A program made the translations under genes and the position numbers. The notes below the pieces were generated by a model. The model saw only the letters and a program-made list of their open reading frames with translations. It was not told the origin of the DNA and did not search any database. A stretch of DNA of 64,000 nt from Mycolicibacterium duvalii (GTDB lineage: Bacteria > Actinomycetota > Actinomycetes > Mycobacteriales > Mycobacteriaceae), in NCBI RefSeq assembly GCF_010726645.1, contig NZ_AP022563.1:2666001-2730000 (forward strand), read 5' to 3'. Shown here piece by piece: positions 1-9,379 of the stretch; within the stretch, counting starts at the first letter, position 1, and every line of letters begins with the position of its first letter.

Positions 1-1299
1 CAGCACTTCGGCCAGGCTGCGTCCATCGTCGTCGGACAGTCTCGTCACGCCGACGCTGACGCCGATTCGCAGGTGCTTGGATCCGACGGAGATGTCCTCG
101 GCCAGGCCCGCTTTGAGGCGCTCGACGATGGCCTCGAGTTCGTCGGCAGACAACGCACCCATCATCAGGACGACGAATTCGTCTCCGCCGATGCGGGCCA
201 CGAGATCTTGCGGACGGACGGCAGCGCGCATGCGTTGTGCGGCGATACGCAGGACATCGTCACCGGTGGGGTGGCCGTGACAGTCGTTGACCGCCTTCAT
301 CCCGTTGAGGTCGAGGAACAGCACGGCGGCCAGCCGATCGTCACCGGTGCCGACCAGGGCGGCGGCGGCGAGGTTGAGCGCGTGCACCCGGTTGGGCAGG
401 CCGGTGAGCCAGTCGTGCGTCGCCTCGTGCCACAGACGTTCGCGCGCGTCGTAGTGCTCGGTGATGTCGGTGAACGACAGCAGCACCGATGACGTCGCCG
501 GGTCCTGCGGATCGATGAGACATCCGTTACCGGTCAACCACACCCGCTGGCCGTCGAACCGGTCGACACCGACCACCTCCCGGACCACACTCAGCCCGGT
601 CTTGAGGATCCAGCGCAACGGATGCGAGTCCGTACCGATCTGTGCGCCCTCGGCGTCGTACATCGGCAGATCCGCCCCACTGCTGCTGTGGTGCTGGCCG
701 AGGAGTTCGTCGGCGTTGGCGCCCAGGATCCGGCGTGCCGCTTCGTTGGTGAACGCGAACCGTCCGTCGCTGTTCATCACGACCACGCCGACGTGGAGAA
801 GGTCGAGCACCCGGTAGCAATCGTCGATGACCGGCGACGGGCCGGGGGGTTGCGCCGGGGCGGCGCGCAATGGGGCGGCCGCCGGTGGCGCGAGCGGGGT
901 CTGGAACACCACCTCGAACATCGCTGCGCCGCGATCCGCCCTCAGCGTCGCGACGGCATGCAACGCCACGGTGCTCCCGTCGATCCGACGCAGCGTCACC
1001 TCGACCGGGTCGGTCACATCGCCGTCCGCGCGTAAGGTCTCGAGCTGCGCGCGCACGGCGTCCAGGGACGCGAGGTCGAGGAAATCGGCGATCGGACGAC
1101 CGATGATCTGACCGTCCGATGTCATACCCAGCGCGCGGGCCCCAGCCATGTTGACGTAGTGCACGATGTGGCCGTCATGTAGGCAAACCGGCGACACGCT
1201 GGTGTCCAGCAAACGTCGGTAGCGGATGTCGGCAGCAGCGTGGGCTGCGTCGTACGCCGGTCCCCCGGCGGGTGCTGCGGTGCCGCGTTGCCCCGTCAA
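1..1299 (-). CDS. PAS-PAS-GGDEF diguanylate cyclase, 3' end outside window
   Basis: Minus-strand reading frame open to the window edge, so the C-terminus is missing. It starts at a TTG (1297-1299) preceded by a GAGG-like ribosome site; no ATG fits the frame. Two PAS-like sensor segments come first (roughly residues 30-140 and 155-280, the second ending in a PAC-like LSFTDITEHYDARERL stretch). A GGDEF domain follows, with the linker motif DWLTGLPNR and an intact GGDEF active site near 175-195. The family makes cyclic di-GMP from two GTP. No membrane segment is visible, so it is probably cytosolic. An EAL domain could follow outside the window, so a dual-function enzyme is not excluded. Confidence 0.85.
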   Translation of the reverse strand, partial: MTGQRGTAAPAGGPAYDAAHAAADIRYRRLLDTSVSPVCLHDGHIVHYVNMAGARALGMTSDGQIIGRPIADFLDLASLDAVRAQLETLRADGDVTDPVEVTLRRIDGSTVALHAVATLRADRGAAMFEVVFQTPLAPPAAAPLRAAPAQPPGPSPVIDDCYRVLDLLHVGVVVMNSDGRFAFTNEAARRILGANADELLGQHHSSSGADLPMYDAEGAQIGTDSHPLRWILKTGLSVVREVVGVDRFDGQRVWLTGNGCLIDPQDPATSSVLLSFTDITEHYDARERLWHEATHDWLTGLPNRVHALNLAAAALVGTGDDRLAAVLFLDLNGMKAVNDCHGHPTGDDVLRIAAQRMRAAVRPQDLVARIGGDEFVVLMMGALSADELEAIVERLKAGLAEDISVGSKHLRIGVSVGVTRLSDDDGRSLAEVL

Positions 1300-1492
1300 G
1301 CTGCCACCTCGAAGTTGAAATCGACCCCCCGCGGGCTCGGCCGTCCGACTTCGGCACTTTCCCCTTGTCGCAGCCCGCGTGACGAGGCTAGCAAACCTGA
1401 CGACGGACGGGAAGTAGGCAGGTCTCGCGAGCGGGCACACCGGGGGTGCGAGTTTCGTTGAGCCGGAGGGTCTCCGATGCGAGGATGCGGCC

Positions 1493-2185
1493 ATGTCGTC
1501 GCCGTCGAGTCCCCCCGGTGAGTCGCGTCCGCCCACGTTGCGGGTCCTGACCACCCCCCGTGCCGCGGCCGCGGCCGGCATCCTCTTCGCTCTGCTGTTC
1601 GCGACCGTCATCGTGCTCGTACGTGCCGCGATACCCGACGGCTCGGCAGGATCGATCGATTGGGCGATCGATCGCCGCCACGCCATCTCGACGGCGGGGG
1701 TGCTGATGCCGTTCGCCGGGATCTGCTTCCTCTGGTTCATCGCCGTGGTCCGGGACAGCTTCAAAGCCGTCGAGGACAGGTTTTTCGTCACCGTGTTCCT
1801 GAGCAGCGGGCTGTTGTTCGTGGCGATGATGTTCGTGTCGATGGCGGTCGCCAAGGGCCTGGTGTCGGCGGATTCGGCAGCGTCGCCGTTGGGCTCCGAC
1901 ACCCGGTTGTTCGGCGAGACCATGGTGCTGACCACGTGCAAGACGTATGCCACGCGGATGGCTGCGGTGTTCATGATCTCGCTTGCCACCATCTGGCTGC
2001 GCACCGGTTTGATGCCGCGCTGGCTGGTGATTCTGACCTATCTGACAGCGGTCGGAGAGCTGGCCGCCGGCGACCTGAGCATCTGGGTCGCGATGACCTT
2101 CCCCGTGTGGGTGGTGGTGGTCAGCGTGCTGCTGCTGACCCGTGCCGGCGTGTTCGAGCATGTGCGCCGGCATGCACATGGCTGA
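1493..2185 (+). CDS. Hypothetical multi-pass membrane protein
   Basis: A 230-aa protein with about six hydrophobic segments, beginning at AAAGILFALLFATVIVLV and continuing to a final helix near residue 210. A short Ser/Pro-rich N-terminus and a His/Arg C-terminal tail (HVRRHAHG) face the cytosol on charge grounds. I recognise no catalytic motif and cannot assign a family. It stands alone, 190 bp from the divergent cyclase, so the two may share a promoter region. Confidence 0.75.
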   Translation: MSSPSSPPGESRPPTLRVLTTPRAAAAAGILFALLFATVIVLVRAAIPDGSAGSIDWAIDRRHAISTAGVLMPFAGICFLWFIAVVRDSFKAVEDRFFVTVFLSSGLLFVAMMFVSMAVAKGLVSADSAASPLGSDTRLFGETMVLTTCKTYATRMAAVFMISLATIWLRTGLMPRWLVILTYLTAVGELAAGDLSIWVAMTFPVWVVVVSVLLLTRAGVFEHVRRHAHG

Positions 2186-2319
2186 CTGTGTGCTGTCGCT
2201 GCGCAACGGAAGAGGTCCGGTGGCTCCGGATCAATTCCATAGTCGCCCAACGCGTTAGACAATGCGGGGCTTGAGCCCCACTCGCCAGGCCCGCGGGGAC
2301 CGTTCTTGTCGGTGGTCGC

Positions 2320-3849
2320 ATGTATGTTCGAGTCATGTCGGGTGTGGCTGTGCGGGAGGCGGTTTCGGCGGTACGCGCCGCCGTGGACGCGCTCGCCGCC
2401 TGCGATCTGGACCTGCTGACCCGGCCGGAACTGGTGGCCGCGCTCGACGAGTTGGAGACGGTGGGGTGTCAGCTGCCCGCGGTCCGTCACCGGCTGCTGG
2501 CCCGGTTGCAGACCGAGACCACCCCGCAGCAGATGGGCGCCAAGTCGTGGAAAGAAGTGCTCTCGGTGCGCTGGCGCATCTCCACCGGCGAGGCCGGCCG
2601 CCGACTGACCGAGGCCGCGCTGCTCGCGCCGCGCCAGCCGATCACTGGGCCGGCGCTGCCGCCGGCGCTGCCTGCCACCGCCGCCGCCCAGGCCCACGGC
2701 CTGATCAACGACGAACACGTCGAGGTGATCCGCAAAGCCATCAACAAGCTGCCCGGCTTCGTCGACACCACCACCCGCGAGAAGTTCGAGCTCGACCTGG
2801 TGCGCAACGCGGTCGGGGCCGGGCCCAAAGAACTCCAGGATGCCGCCGCGCTCACCCTGTTCCTGCTCGACCAGGACGGGCCCGAACCCGACGACACCGA
2901 ACGCGCCCGCAAACGCGGGGTGTCGATGGGCAAGCAGCGCGACGACGGAACGACTTCGGTCACCGCCGAGTGGACCCCCGAAGCCCGCGCGGTGTGGGAA
3001 GTCATTTTCGCCAAATACGCCGCACCCGGGATGTGCAACCCCGACGACCCCCAACCCTGCACCTCCGGCACGCCGACCCAAGCCCAGATCGACAACGACC
3101 ACCGCAGCCTGGCCCAACGCCAACACGACGCGATGGTCGCCGCCGGACGCATCGTGCTGATGAGCGGAAAGCTCGGCCACCTCAACGGGCTTCCGGTGTC
3201 GGTCATCATCCGCACCACGCTGCAAGATCTCGAATCCCGGGCCGGGATCGGCACCACCGGCGCCGGCACCGTGTTGCCGATCGCCGAGGTGCTCCGGCTA
3301 GCTTCCCACGCCCACCACTATTTGGCGGTGTTCGACCGCGCCACCGGCTCCGCACTGGACCTGTTCCGCACCCGACGCACCGCGTCCCCGGCCCAGCGGA
3401 TCATGCTCATCGCCCGCGACGGCGGCTGCACCAAACCCGGCTGCACCATCGGCGCCTACGGCTGCCAAGTCCACCACGCCGCCGGCGACTGGGCTCACGG
3501 CGGCAACACCAACATCGACGAACTCGCCCTGGCCTGCGGCCCCGACAACCGCAGCGTCGACACCGACAACGGCTGGACCACGCGCATCACCGGCGGCGAC
3601 GTCGAATGGATCCCCCCACCCCATCTGGACACCGGGCAGGCCCGGCTCAACCACTACCACCGCCCCGAACGCCTGCTGCGCCCACCCGAACCAGAATGGC
3701 TCAGCGACAACAACACCGAGGATCTCTACCCGGCGCAGCCCGCCGACAGCGAAAAGGGGGACACCGCACCACCGGCCGACGGCCCGAGCAGGCCCGGCGA
3801 GCCCGGCCAACCCGGCGGACCCGCGCCCCCCGACAACCACGCAGCCTGA
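2320..3849 (+). CDS. 13E12 repeat family (DUF222) protein with HNH nuclease domain
   Basis: A 509-aa protein typical of the mycobacterial 13E12 repeat family: an N-terminal alpha-helical DUF222 region, then a C-terminal HNH motif (CTKPGCTIGAYGCQVHH, then HGGNTNIDELALAC). The two CxxxxC-type cysteines plus HH suggest a zinc-supported nuclease fold. A Pro-rich tail follows. An in-frame ATG at 2335 is an equally good start. The biological role of the family is unsettled; copies are usually scattered through mycobacterial genomes and some are SOS-induced. The sequence TCGCATGTATGTTCGA at 2310-2325 resembles a degenerate mycobacterial SOS box (TCGAAC-N4-GTTCGA), with only the right half intact. 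Confidence 0.88.
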   Translation: MYVRVMSGVAVREAVSAVRAAVDALAACDLDLLTRPELVAALDELETVGCQLPAVRHRLLARLQTETTPQQMGAKSWKEVLSVRWRISTGEAGRRLTEAALLAPRQPITGPALPPALPATAAAQAHGLINDEHVEVIRKAINKLPGFVDTTTREKFELDLVRNAVGAGPKELQDAAALTLFLLDQDGPEPDDTERARKRGVSMGKQRDDGTTSVTAEWTPEARAVWEVIFAKYAAPGMCNPDDPQPCTSGTPTQAQIDNDHRSLAQRQHDAMVAAGRIVLMSGKLGHLNGLPVSVIIRTTLQDLESRAGIGTTGAGTVLPIAEVLRLASHAHHYLAVFDRATGSALDLFRTRRTASPAQRIMLIARDGGCTKPGCTIGAYGCQVHHAAGDWAHGGNTNIDELALACGPDNRSVDTDNGWTTRITGGDVEWIPPPHLDTGQARLNHYHRPERLLRPPEPEWLSDNNTEDLYPAQPADSEKGDTAPPADGPSRPGEPGQPGGPAPPDNHAA

Positions 3850-3916
3850 CGGCTACGACCTTGACGACCGCCCACGGAAGGCGGGGCGGCGGAACGTCCA
3901 GGAACCCGGAGTATGT

Positions 3917-3930
3917 TGAGGCAATCCTCA
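3917..3930. promoter_or_regulatory. Perfect 14-bp dyad upstream of the iron importer operon
   Basis: TGAGG-CAAT-CCTCA is a perfect inverted repeat 25 bp before the preferred start of the binding protein. Position and target make an iron regulator plausible, but the match to the IdeR consensus is poor. I call it only a candidate operator. Confidence 0.35.
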
Positions 3931-3954
3931 CCTACCCGACCCAAGGACTGCTTC

Positions 3955-4983
3955 ATGCGCACACGTTGGCGCCGCGTCACCCGCGGCATGTCGAGCATCG
4001 CCGCAGCACTGGCGCTGATCGCCGGCGCGGTGGCGTGCTCGGGTTCCGGAGACGGCGACGAGCTGCTCATCTACAACGCCCAGCACGAGTCGCTGACCAA
4101 AGAGTGGATCGAGGCGTTCACGCATGAGACCGGCATCAAGGTGAGCTACCGGCAGGGCGGTGACACCGAGCTGGGCAATCAGCTCATCGCCGAGGGTGCC
4201 TCCTCACCCGCCGACGTCTTCCTCACCGAGAACTCGCCGGCGATGGCGGCCGTCGAGCAGGCGGGGCTGTTCGCCGACATCGACGAGCAGACCAGGTCCC
4301 AGGTGCCGGAGCAGTACCGTCCGGCGTCGAACAAATGGACGGGCGTGGCGGCCCGTTCGACAGTGTTCGTCTACAACCGCGACCGGCTGTCGCCCGAGCA
4401 GTTGCCGCGCTCGATCATGGACCTGCAGCAGCCGCAGTGGAGCGGCCGCTGGGGCGCACCGCCGGCCAAGGCCGACTTTCAGGCCATCGTCGCGGCGATG
4501 CTGGAGCTCACCGGTGAGCAGGCCACGTCGGCGTGGTTGGACTCGATGAAGAGCAACGCCGTCGCCTACCAGGACAACATCGCCACGCTGCGCGCGGTGA
4601 ACGCCGGTGAGGTCGACGGCGGAGTGATCTACCACTACTACTGGTTCCGCGATCAGGCCAAGACCAAGGAGATCAGCGGCAACACCGAGTTGCATTACTT
4701 CAAGAACGAGGACCCGGGCGCGTTCGTCAGCCTTTCCGGGGGCGGTGTGCTCGACTCCAGCGACAAGAAGAGCCAGGCTCAGCAGTTCCTGGCGTTCATC
4801 ACCGGAAGGGCCGGTCAGGAGGTATTGCAGAACGGTGAGTCGTTCGAGTACCCGGTGGCCAGCGGCGTGCCCGCCAACAGCGCGCTGCCTCCGTTGGACT
4901 CGTTGCAGGCGCCTCGGGTGAATCCGTCGGACCTCGACGCCCAGAAGGTGACGGAGCTGATGACGCAAGCCAACCTGTTGTAA
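3955..4983 (+). CDS. Iron(III)-type ABC transporter, substrate-binding lipoprotein
   Basis: A 342-aa protein from the preferred ATG at 3955 (an earlier ATG at 3913 runs through the dyad). The signal peptide ends in a lipobox, LIAGAVAC, so it is lipid-anchored outside the membrane. The mature part matches the FbpA/SfuA/FutA cluster: LLIYNAQHESLTKEWIEAF at the start, DVFLTENSPAM, and paired tyrosines in YHYYWFRDQ that in the family bind Fe(III). It begins a three-gene operon with permease and ATPase. Ferric iron is inferred as substrate from the tyrosines and from family membership. Confidence 0.85.
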   Translation: MRTRWRRVTRGMSSIAAALALIAGAVACSGSGDGDELLIYNAQHESLTKEWIEAFTHETGIKVSYRQGGDTELGNQLIAEGASSPADVFLTENSPAMAAVEQAGLFADIDEQTRSQVPEQYRPASNKWTGVAARSTVFVYNRDRLSPEQLPRSIMDLQQPQWSGRWGAPPAKADFQAIVAAMLELTGEQATSAWLDSMKSNAVAYQDNIATLRAVNAGEVDGGVIYHYYWFRDQAKTKEISGNTELHYFKNEDPGAFVSLSGGGVLDSSDKKSQAQQFLAFITGRAGQEVLQNGESFEYPVASGVPANSALPPLDSLQAPRVNPSDLDAQKVTELMTQANLL

Positions 4984-6558
4984 GTGGTCACCGCCCCCGT
5001 TCCCGCCCGGGAAGCGCGCCCGCACCGACGACGTGTGAACCAGCGGCCTCCGCTGGCGGTGGCCGCTGCGGTGGCTGTCGTGGTGGCGGCCATGGTCGTG
5101 CCGCTCGGCTATGTCATCGTCTCGGCGGTCTCGACGGGGCCCGAACGTGCGTATCAACTGCTGGTCCGGCAGCGCGTCGGTGAGCTCCTGGTCAACACCG
5201 TGGAGCTGGTCGTCGTCACGGTGCCGTTGTGCGTGCTGCTCGGCGTCGGAGCGGCCTGGTTGATCGAGCGGACCGACCTTCCCGGCCGCGAGCTGTGGCG
5301 ACCGCTGTTCGTCGCGCCGTTGGCGATCCCGGCGTTCGTCAACAGCTATGCCTGGGTGGGTCTGATCCCGTCGCTGCACGGCCTGCCGGCCGGTGTGCTG
5401 GTGACGACGCTGTCGTACTTCCCGTTTGTCTACGTGCCGGCGGCGGCGACACTGCGGCGGCTGGATCCTGCCCTCGAGGAGTCTGCCGCCGCCCTCGGAT
5501 CGAACAGCGCCGGAGTGCTGTTCCGCGTCGTCCTCCCGCAGCTGCGGCTGGCGGTGCTCGGTGGGTCGCTGTTGATCGGGGTCCACTTACTCGCTGAGTA
5601 CGGCGCGTTTGCGATGGTGCGGTTCAGCACCTTCACCACGGCGATCTTCGAGCAGTTCCAGGCGACCTTCGACGGTGCCGCAGGCAGCATGCTCGCGTCG
5701 GTTCTGGTCCTGCTGTGCCTGCTGATGCTGACCGCGGAGAGTGCAGCGCGGGGGCAGTCCCGCTATGCGCGGGTCGGCGGTGGCGCTCCCCGCTCGGCAC
5801 GCCCGATCGCCTTGGGATCCTGGCGCACGTCGGCGGTGGCGGCGCTGGTCGCGCTGGCCGGGCTGTCCCTCGGTGTGCCGCTCTACAACATCGGCCGCTG
5901 GCTGTGGGCGGGCGGAGCACAGGTCTGGTCGGCTGTGGACCTCGGCTCGGCGCTGAGCCAGACGATCGCGCTGGCTGCGGTGGCAGCCGCGCTGACGGCC
6001 GCGCTGGCGTTTCCGGTGGCATGGGTCGCGGTGTACTCCCGGGGGCCGCTCGCCCGGGCCGTGGAGGGCGCAACCTTCGTGACCAGTTCCCTCCCCGGCA
6101 TCGTGACGGCTCTGGCGTTGATCACCGCGACCATCCAGTTCCTTCCGCCGCTCTACCAGACCTCGGCCCTGCTGATCGGCGCCTACGTCTTGTTGTTCCT
6201 GCCCCGGGCGCTGGTGAGCCTGCGCGCGGGGCTGGCGCAGGTGCCGCCCTCCCTGGAGGAGGCGTCGCGCTCGCTGGGCGTCACCCCCGCGTGGAGCTTC
6301 CTGCGCGTGACTTTGCGCCTGATCGCCCCCGCAGCAGCGGCGGGCGCGTCTCTGGTGTTCGTCGCCGTGGCCACCGAGTTGACGGCGACGCTGTTGCTGG
6401 CCCCGGTCGGCACGCGGACCCTGGCCACGTGGTTCTGGACCTACAGCAGCGAGCTGGATTACGCGGCCGCCGCGCCGTATGCGTTGCTCCTGGTGGCGCT
6501 GTCGATTCCGGTGACCTTCGTGTTGATCCGGCAGGCGACGAGGGCGGCGGCGCTGTGA
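4984..6558 (+). CDS. Iron(III)-type ABC transporter, fused two-domain permease
   Basis: A 524-aa, roughly 12-helix permease starting at GTG (4984) directly after the stop of the binding protein, so the two are translationally coupled. It has two copies of the permease domain in tandem, each with an EAA-type loop that contacts the ATPase (LEESAAALGSNSAGVLFRVVLP near residues 160-180 and LEEASRSLGVTPAWSFLRVTL near 425-445). This double-domain layout is standard for FbpB/SfuB. Its 3' end overlaps the ATPase gene by 4 bp. Confidence 0.88.
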   Translation: MVTAPVPAREARPHRRRVNQRPPLAVAAAVAVVVAAMVVPLGYVIVSAVSTGPERAYQLLVRQRVGELLVNTVELVVVTVPLCVLLGVGAAWLIERTDLPGRELWRPLFVAPLAIPAFVNSYAWVGLIPSLHGLPAGVLVTTLSYFPFVYVPAAATLRRLDPALEESAAALGSNSAGVLFRVVLPQLRLAVLGGSLLIGVHLLAEYGAFAMVRFSTFTTAIFEQFQATFDGAAGSMLASVLVLLCLLMLTAESAARGQSRYARVGGGAPRSARPIALGSWRTSAVAALVALAGLSLGVPLYNIGRWLWAGGAQVWSAVDLGSALSQTIALAAVAAALTAALAFPVAWVAVYSRGPLARAVEGATFVTSSLPGIVTALALITATIQFLPPLYQTSALLIGAYVLLFLPRALVSLRAGLAQVPPSLEEASRSLGVTPAWSFLRVTLRLIAPAAAAGASLVFVAVATELTATLLLAPVGTRTLATWFWTYSSELDYAAAAPYALLLVALSIPVTFVLIRQATRAAAL

Positions 6559-7616
6559 GCGTCATCCTGCAAGCCCACGGCCTGACGAAGTCCTTCGGCG
6601 GTCCGCCGGTGCTCGAACACATCGACCTCGAGTTGACCGCGGGCACCACGACCGCCGTGGTCGGCGCTTCGGGTTGCGGGAAGACGACGTTGCTGCGCTT
6701 GATCGCCGGGTTCGAGACACCCGACGCCGGCACCATCGTGCTCGACGGACGCGAGGTGTCGGGTGCCGCCACGGCGGTACCGCCGCACCGGCGCAGCGTC
6801 GGTTACGTCGCGCAAGACGGGGCACTCTTCCCTCACCTGACGGTCGGTCAGAACATCGCCTACGGGCTGCCCGGCCGCTCGCGTCGCGGTGCCGTACGCG
6901 CCAAGGTCGCCGAACTCCTCGACACGGTCGCGCTGAGCGCCACCTTCGCCGAGCGGCACCCGCACGAACTCTCCGGCGGGCAGCAGCAGCGGGTCGCCCT
7001 CGCCCGGGCCCTGGCCCGGCAACCGATCCTGATGCTGCTCGACGAACCGTTCAGCGCGCTCGACACCGCGCTACGGGCCACGACGCGCAAAGCGGTGGCC
7101 GAGGTCCTCGCCGAGGCCGGAGTCACCACGCTGCTGGTCACCCACGACCAGGAGGAGGCGCTGTCGATCGCCGATCAGGTGGCCGTCATGCGCGACGGCC
7201 GCTTCACCCAGGTCGGCACGCCGCAGCAGGTGTACCACGGGCCCAGTGACCGGTTCACCGCCGAATTCCTCGGAGAGTGCGTCTTCTTGCCGTGCTCGGT
7301 CAGCGACGGTGTCGCCGACACCCTGTTGGGCCGTGTCCCGGTGTCCGCGAGCGCGATTCAAGGGCCGGCGACGCTGTTGTTGCGGCCCGAGCAGCTGACC
7401 GCCACTCAGCTCACCGACGATGGCCGGCCCGGCAGCGTCGGGATCGCGACGGTGCTCGATGTCGAGTTCCTCGGCCGCGAGGTGCTGCTGACGATCGACC
7501 TCGCCGGGAGCCCGACACCGATCGTCGTGCGCCAGGGCAGCGTGGACCCGCCCACGGTGTCCAGCAAAGTCGCCATCGACGTGCACGGCAGCGGCGTGGT
7601 CCTCGACGAGAAGTGA
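6555..7616 (+). CDS. Iron(III)-type ABC transporter, ATP-binding subunit
   Basis: Starts at the GTG of a GTGA overlap with the permease stop, giving 353 aa; a longer upstream open frame is the antiparallel shadow of the permease. Walker A GASGCGKTT, Q-loop (YVAQDGALFPHLTVGQN), signature LSGGQQQR, Walker B LMLLDEP and the H-loop VTHDQEEAL are all intact. A C-terminal TOBE-like region follows. Overlap with the permease shows the importer is made as one unit. Confidence 0.9.
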   Translation: MSVILQAHGLTKSFGGPPVLEHIDLELTAGTTTAVVGASGCGKTTLLRLIAGFETPDAGTIVLDGREVSGAATAVPPHRRSVGYVAQDGALFPHLTVGQNIAYGLPGRSRRGAVRAKVAELLDTVALSATFAERHPHELSGGQQQRVALARALARQPILMLLDEPFSALDTALRATTRKAVAEVLAEAGVTTLLVTHDQEEALSIADQVAVMRDGRFTQVGTPQQVYHGPSDRFTAEFLGECVFLPCSVSDGVADTLLGRVPVSASAIQGPATLLLRPEQLTATQLTDDGRPGSVGIATVLDVEFLGREVLLTIDLAGSPTPIVVRQGSVDPPTVSSKVAIDVHGSGVVLDEK

Positions 7617-7657
7617 CCGTCCCGATTCAAGACCCGACATACGGGTTACCCTTCGGA

Positions 7658-7669
7658 GAACAAGTGTTC
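7658..7669. promoter_or_regulatory. GAAC-N4-GTTC palindrome upstream of hydrolase
   Basis: GAACAAGTGTTC lies 20 bp before the hydrolase start. The core equals the Gram-positive LexA core GAAC-N4-GTTC, but the outer TC/GA pair of the mycobacterial box is absent. It could equally be a TetR-type operator. Confidence 0.3.
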
Positions 7670-7689
7670 ACTCAATCCGGAGCGAATCC

Positions 7690-8913
7690 ATGCGCACAGC
7701 CGATATGCAGGCCCTCGGAGACGTCGCGGCAGAGGGCCTGACCGTCCTCAACAACCTGGCTCGCGGCATGCACCGCGGTATCGCGGGTCGCGTCTTCACC
7801 TCCATCGGCCCCACGGCCCGACCCGTCGAGCTCGTGCACGACGCGATCGCCGGCGCGGTGTACGACGCTCTCGGGGTCGCCGGACATCGTCTTCCGCCGG
7901 CGTTGAGCGCCTGGGCCGCGTCCGGGCTGGCCTTCGACGACGATCCGGCACTGGACGAGCGTCCGGGCATCGCCGAAGCCATCGCGGCGCTCAACGGGAT
8001 CTACGGCGACGAACTCGCCGAGCGCGGGTCGGCGCTGGCCGCGCCGATGTCTTTGCGGGTCGCCGGCCGCCCCGTCCCCCTCACGGCCCAGGCGATCACC
8101 GCCGCCTATCCGCGGCCGACCGAAGAGCTCGCGGTCTTCGTGCACGGGCTGTGCCAGACCGAGTCGTCGTGGCGGCGGCCGCCTCGACCCGACGCCGACA
8201 TCGACGACGACCGTTCCTATGGCGAACGGCTCGCCGAGGATCTCGGGTTCACGCCGCTCCACATCCGCTACAACACCGGCCTGCACATCTCGACCAATGG
8301 ACGCGACCTCGACAAGACGCTGACCCGGCTCCTGGAAATCTGGCCGGTCCCGGTGCGCCGCATCGCGTTGATCGGCCACTCGATGGGCGGTTTGGTGGCG
8401 CGCAGCGCCTGCCACTACGGCCGTGAGCAGAATCGGCGCTGGACCAGAAGCACCAGTCAGGTCGTCTGCCTGGGGTCGCCGCACCTGGGCGCCGATCTGG
8501 AGAAGGCGGTCAATGCCGCCACCTGGGTCATGGCCAGGCTCGGCGAGACCCGGGCGATCGCCGAACTGCTCAATCTGCGCAGCGACGGCATCAAAGATCT
8601 ACGATTCGGAGCTCTGCTCGACGACGACTGGGGCGAGGCCGACCCCGACGAGTTCCTACGGAACCGGTGTTCGGAAGTGCCTTTCCTGCCTACTGCGTCT
8701 CACCATTTCGTCGCGACCTCGGCCGCTCCCGCCGCCCTCGGCGCCGTCGTCGGCGACCACCTTGTCCGTCCGTCGAGCGCGGCCGGGCGGGGACGCCGGC
8801 GACGGCTTCCCTTCTCGGAGGACGCGGGCCTGACCATGACCGGCCTGCACCATTTCGATCTGCTCAATCACCCGGAGATCTACGCGAAGATCCGGCACTG
8901 GCTCAGCGCGTGA
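7690..8913 (+). CDS. Alpha/beta-hydrolase, lipase/esterase-like
   Basis: A 407-aa protein with the nucleophile elbow GHSMGG (IALIGHSMGGLVAR, about residue 230), preceded by an oxyanion-type FVHGLCQTESSW. A likely catalytic His is in MTGLHHFDLLNHPEI near the C-terminus. The N-terminal 130 residues look like a separate helical region. No signal peptide or membrane span is evident. PGAP1-like or lipase class hydrolases have this layout; the substrate cannot be told from sequence. Confidence 0.8.
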   Translation: MRTADMQALGDVAAEGLTVLNNLARGMHRGIAGRVFTSIGPTARPVELVHDAIAGAVYDALGVAGHRLPPALSAWAASGLAFDDDPALDERPGIAEAIAALNGIYGDELAERGSALAAPMSLRVAGRPVPLTAQAITAAYPRPTEELAVFVHGLCQTESSWRRPPRPDADIDDDRSYGERLAEDLGFTPLHIRYNTGLHISTNGRDLDKTLTRLLEIWPVPVRRIALIGHSMGGLVARSACHYGREQNRRWTRSTSQVVCLGSPHLGADLEKAVNAATWVMARLGETRAIAELLNLRSDGIKDLRFGALLDDDWGEADPDEFLRNRCSEVPFLPTASHHFVATSAAPAALGAVVGDHLVRPSSAAGRGRRRRLPFSEDAGLTMTGLHHFDLLNHPEIYAKIRHWLSA

Positions 8914-8921
8914 ATCGGGGT

Positions 8922-9179
8922 CTATTCCGCTTGGCGGTAGAAGGGTTCGACTTCGCCGCTGAGCTTGATGACCATCGGATTTCCGCGGCGATCCTTGGCG
9001 GTCGGGACTTCGACACGGATCCAACCCGCGGCCACGTCGTACTCGTGGACGTTGGTCTTCTCGACGCCGTTGAAGCGAATTCCCACGTCGCGGCTGAGCG
9101 CCTCTTCGCTGTAGAAGTCGCTTCGCGGATCGACGGAGAGGCGATTCGGCGGAACGTCGGTGTTCTGGTCCTCAGGCAT
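8922..9179 (-). CDS. DUF3297-type small conserved protein
   Basis: An 85-aa protein from the ATG at 9179; the longer open frame upstream runs toward the tRNA gene and is not credible. It contains DPRSDFYSEEALSRDVGIRFNG and ends KLSGEVEPFYRQAE, which I recognise as the DUF3297 family (small, function unknown, widespread in actinobacteria and proteobacteria). It converges on the hydrolase gene, with 8 bp between the stops. Confidence 0.75.
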   Translation of the reverse strand: MPEDQNTDVPPNRLSVDPRSDFYSEEALSRDVGIRFNGVEKTNVHEYDVAAGWIRVEVPTAKDRRGNPMVIKLSGEVEPFYRQAE

Positions 9180-9248
9180 GACGGCTCTCGTTGATTGCTG
9201 CGATGGGTTGTCGACATCGATCGACCCCTGCTGAACCTGCGTGTTTCC

Positions 9249-9324
9249 TGGTGGAGCTAAGGGGATTCGAACCCCTGACCCCCACACTGCCAGTGTGGTG
9301 CGCTACCAACTGCGCCATAGCCCC
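9249..9324 (-). tRNA. tRNA-Ala (anticodon GGC)
   Basis: The reverse complement folds as a cloverleaf: acceptor GGGGCTA / TAGCTCC including the G3-U70 pair that identifies alanine tRNAs, D-loop AGTTGGTA, anticodon GGC in a CT-GGC-AG loop, and T-loop GGTTCGAATCC. The CCA tail is encoded. Confidence 0.95.
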
Positions 9325-9379
9325 TCAAGTTGTGCCCACCGAAGTTACACCACGAGCGGTTGCCGCTCAAAATCGCTGG

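Noticed and set aside
2038..3225. Long minus-strand open frame opposite the 13E12 gene
   Set aside because: Antiparallel shadow of a GC-rich gene; His/Arg/Gly-rich and without motifs.
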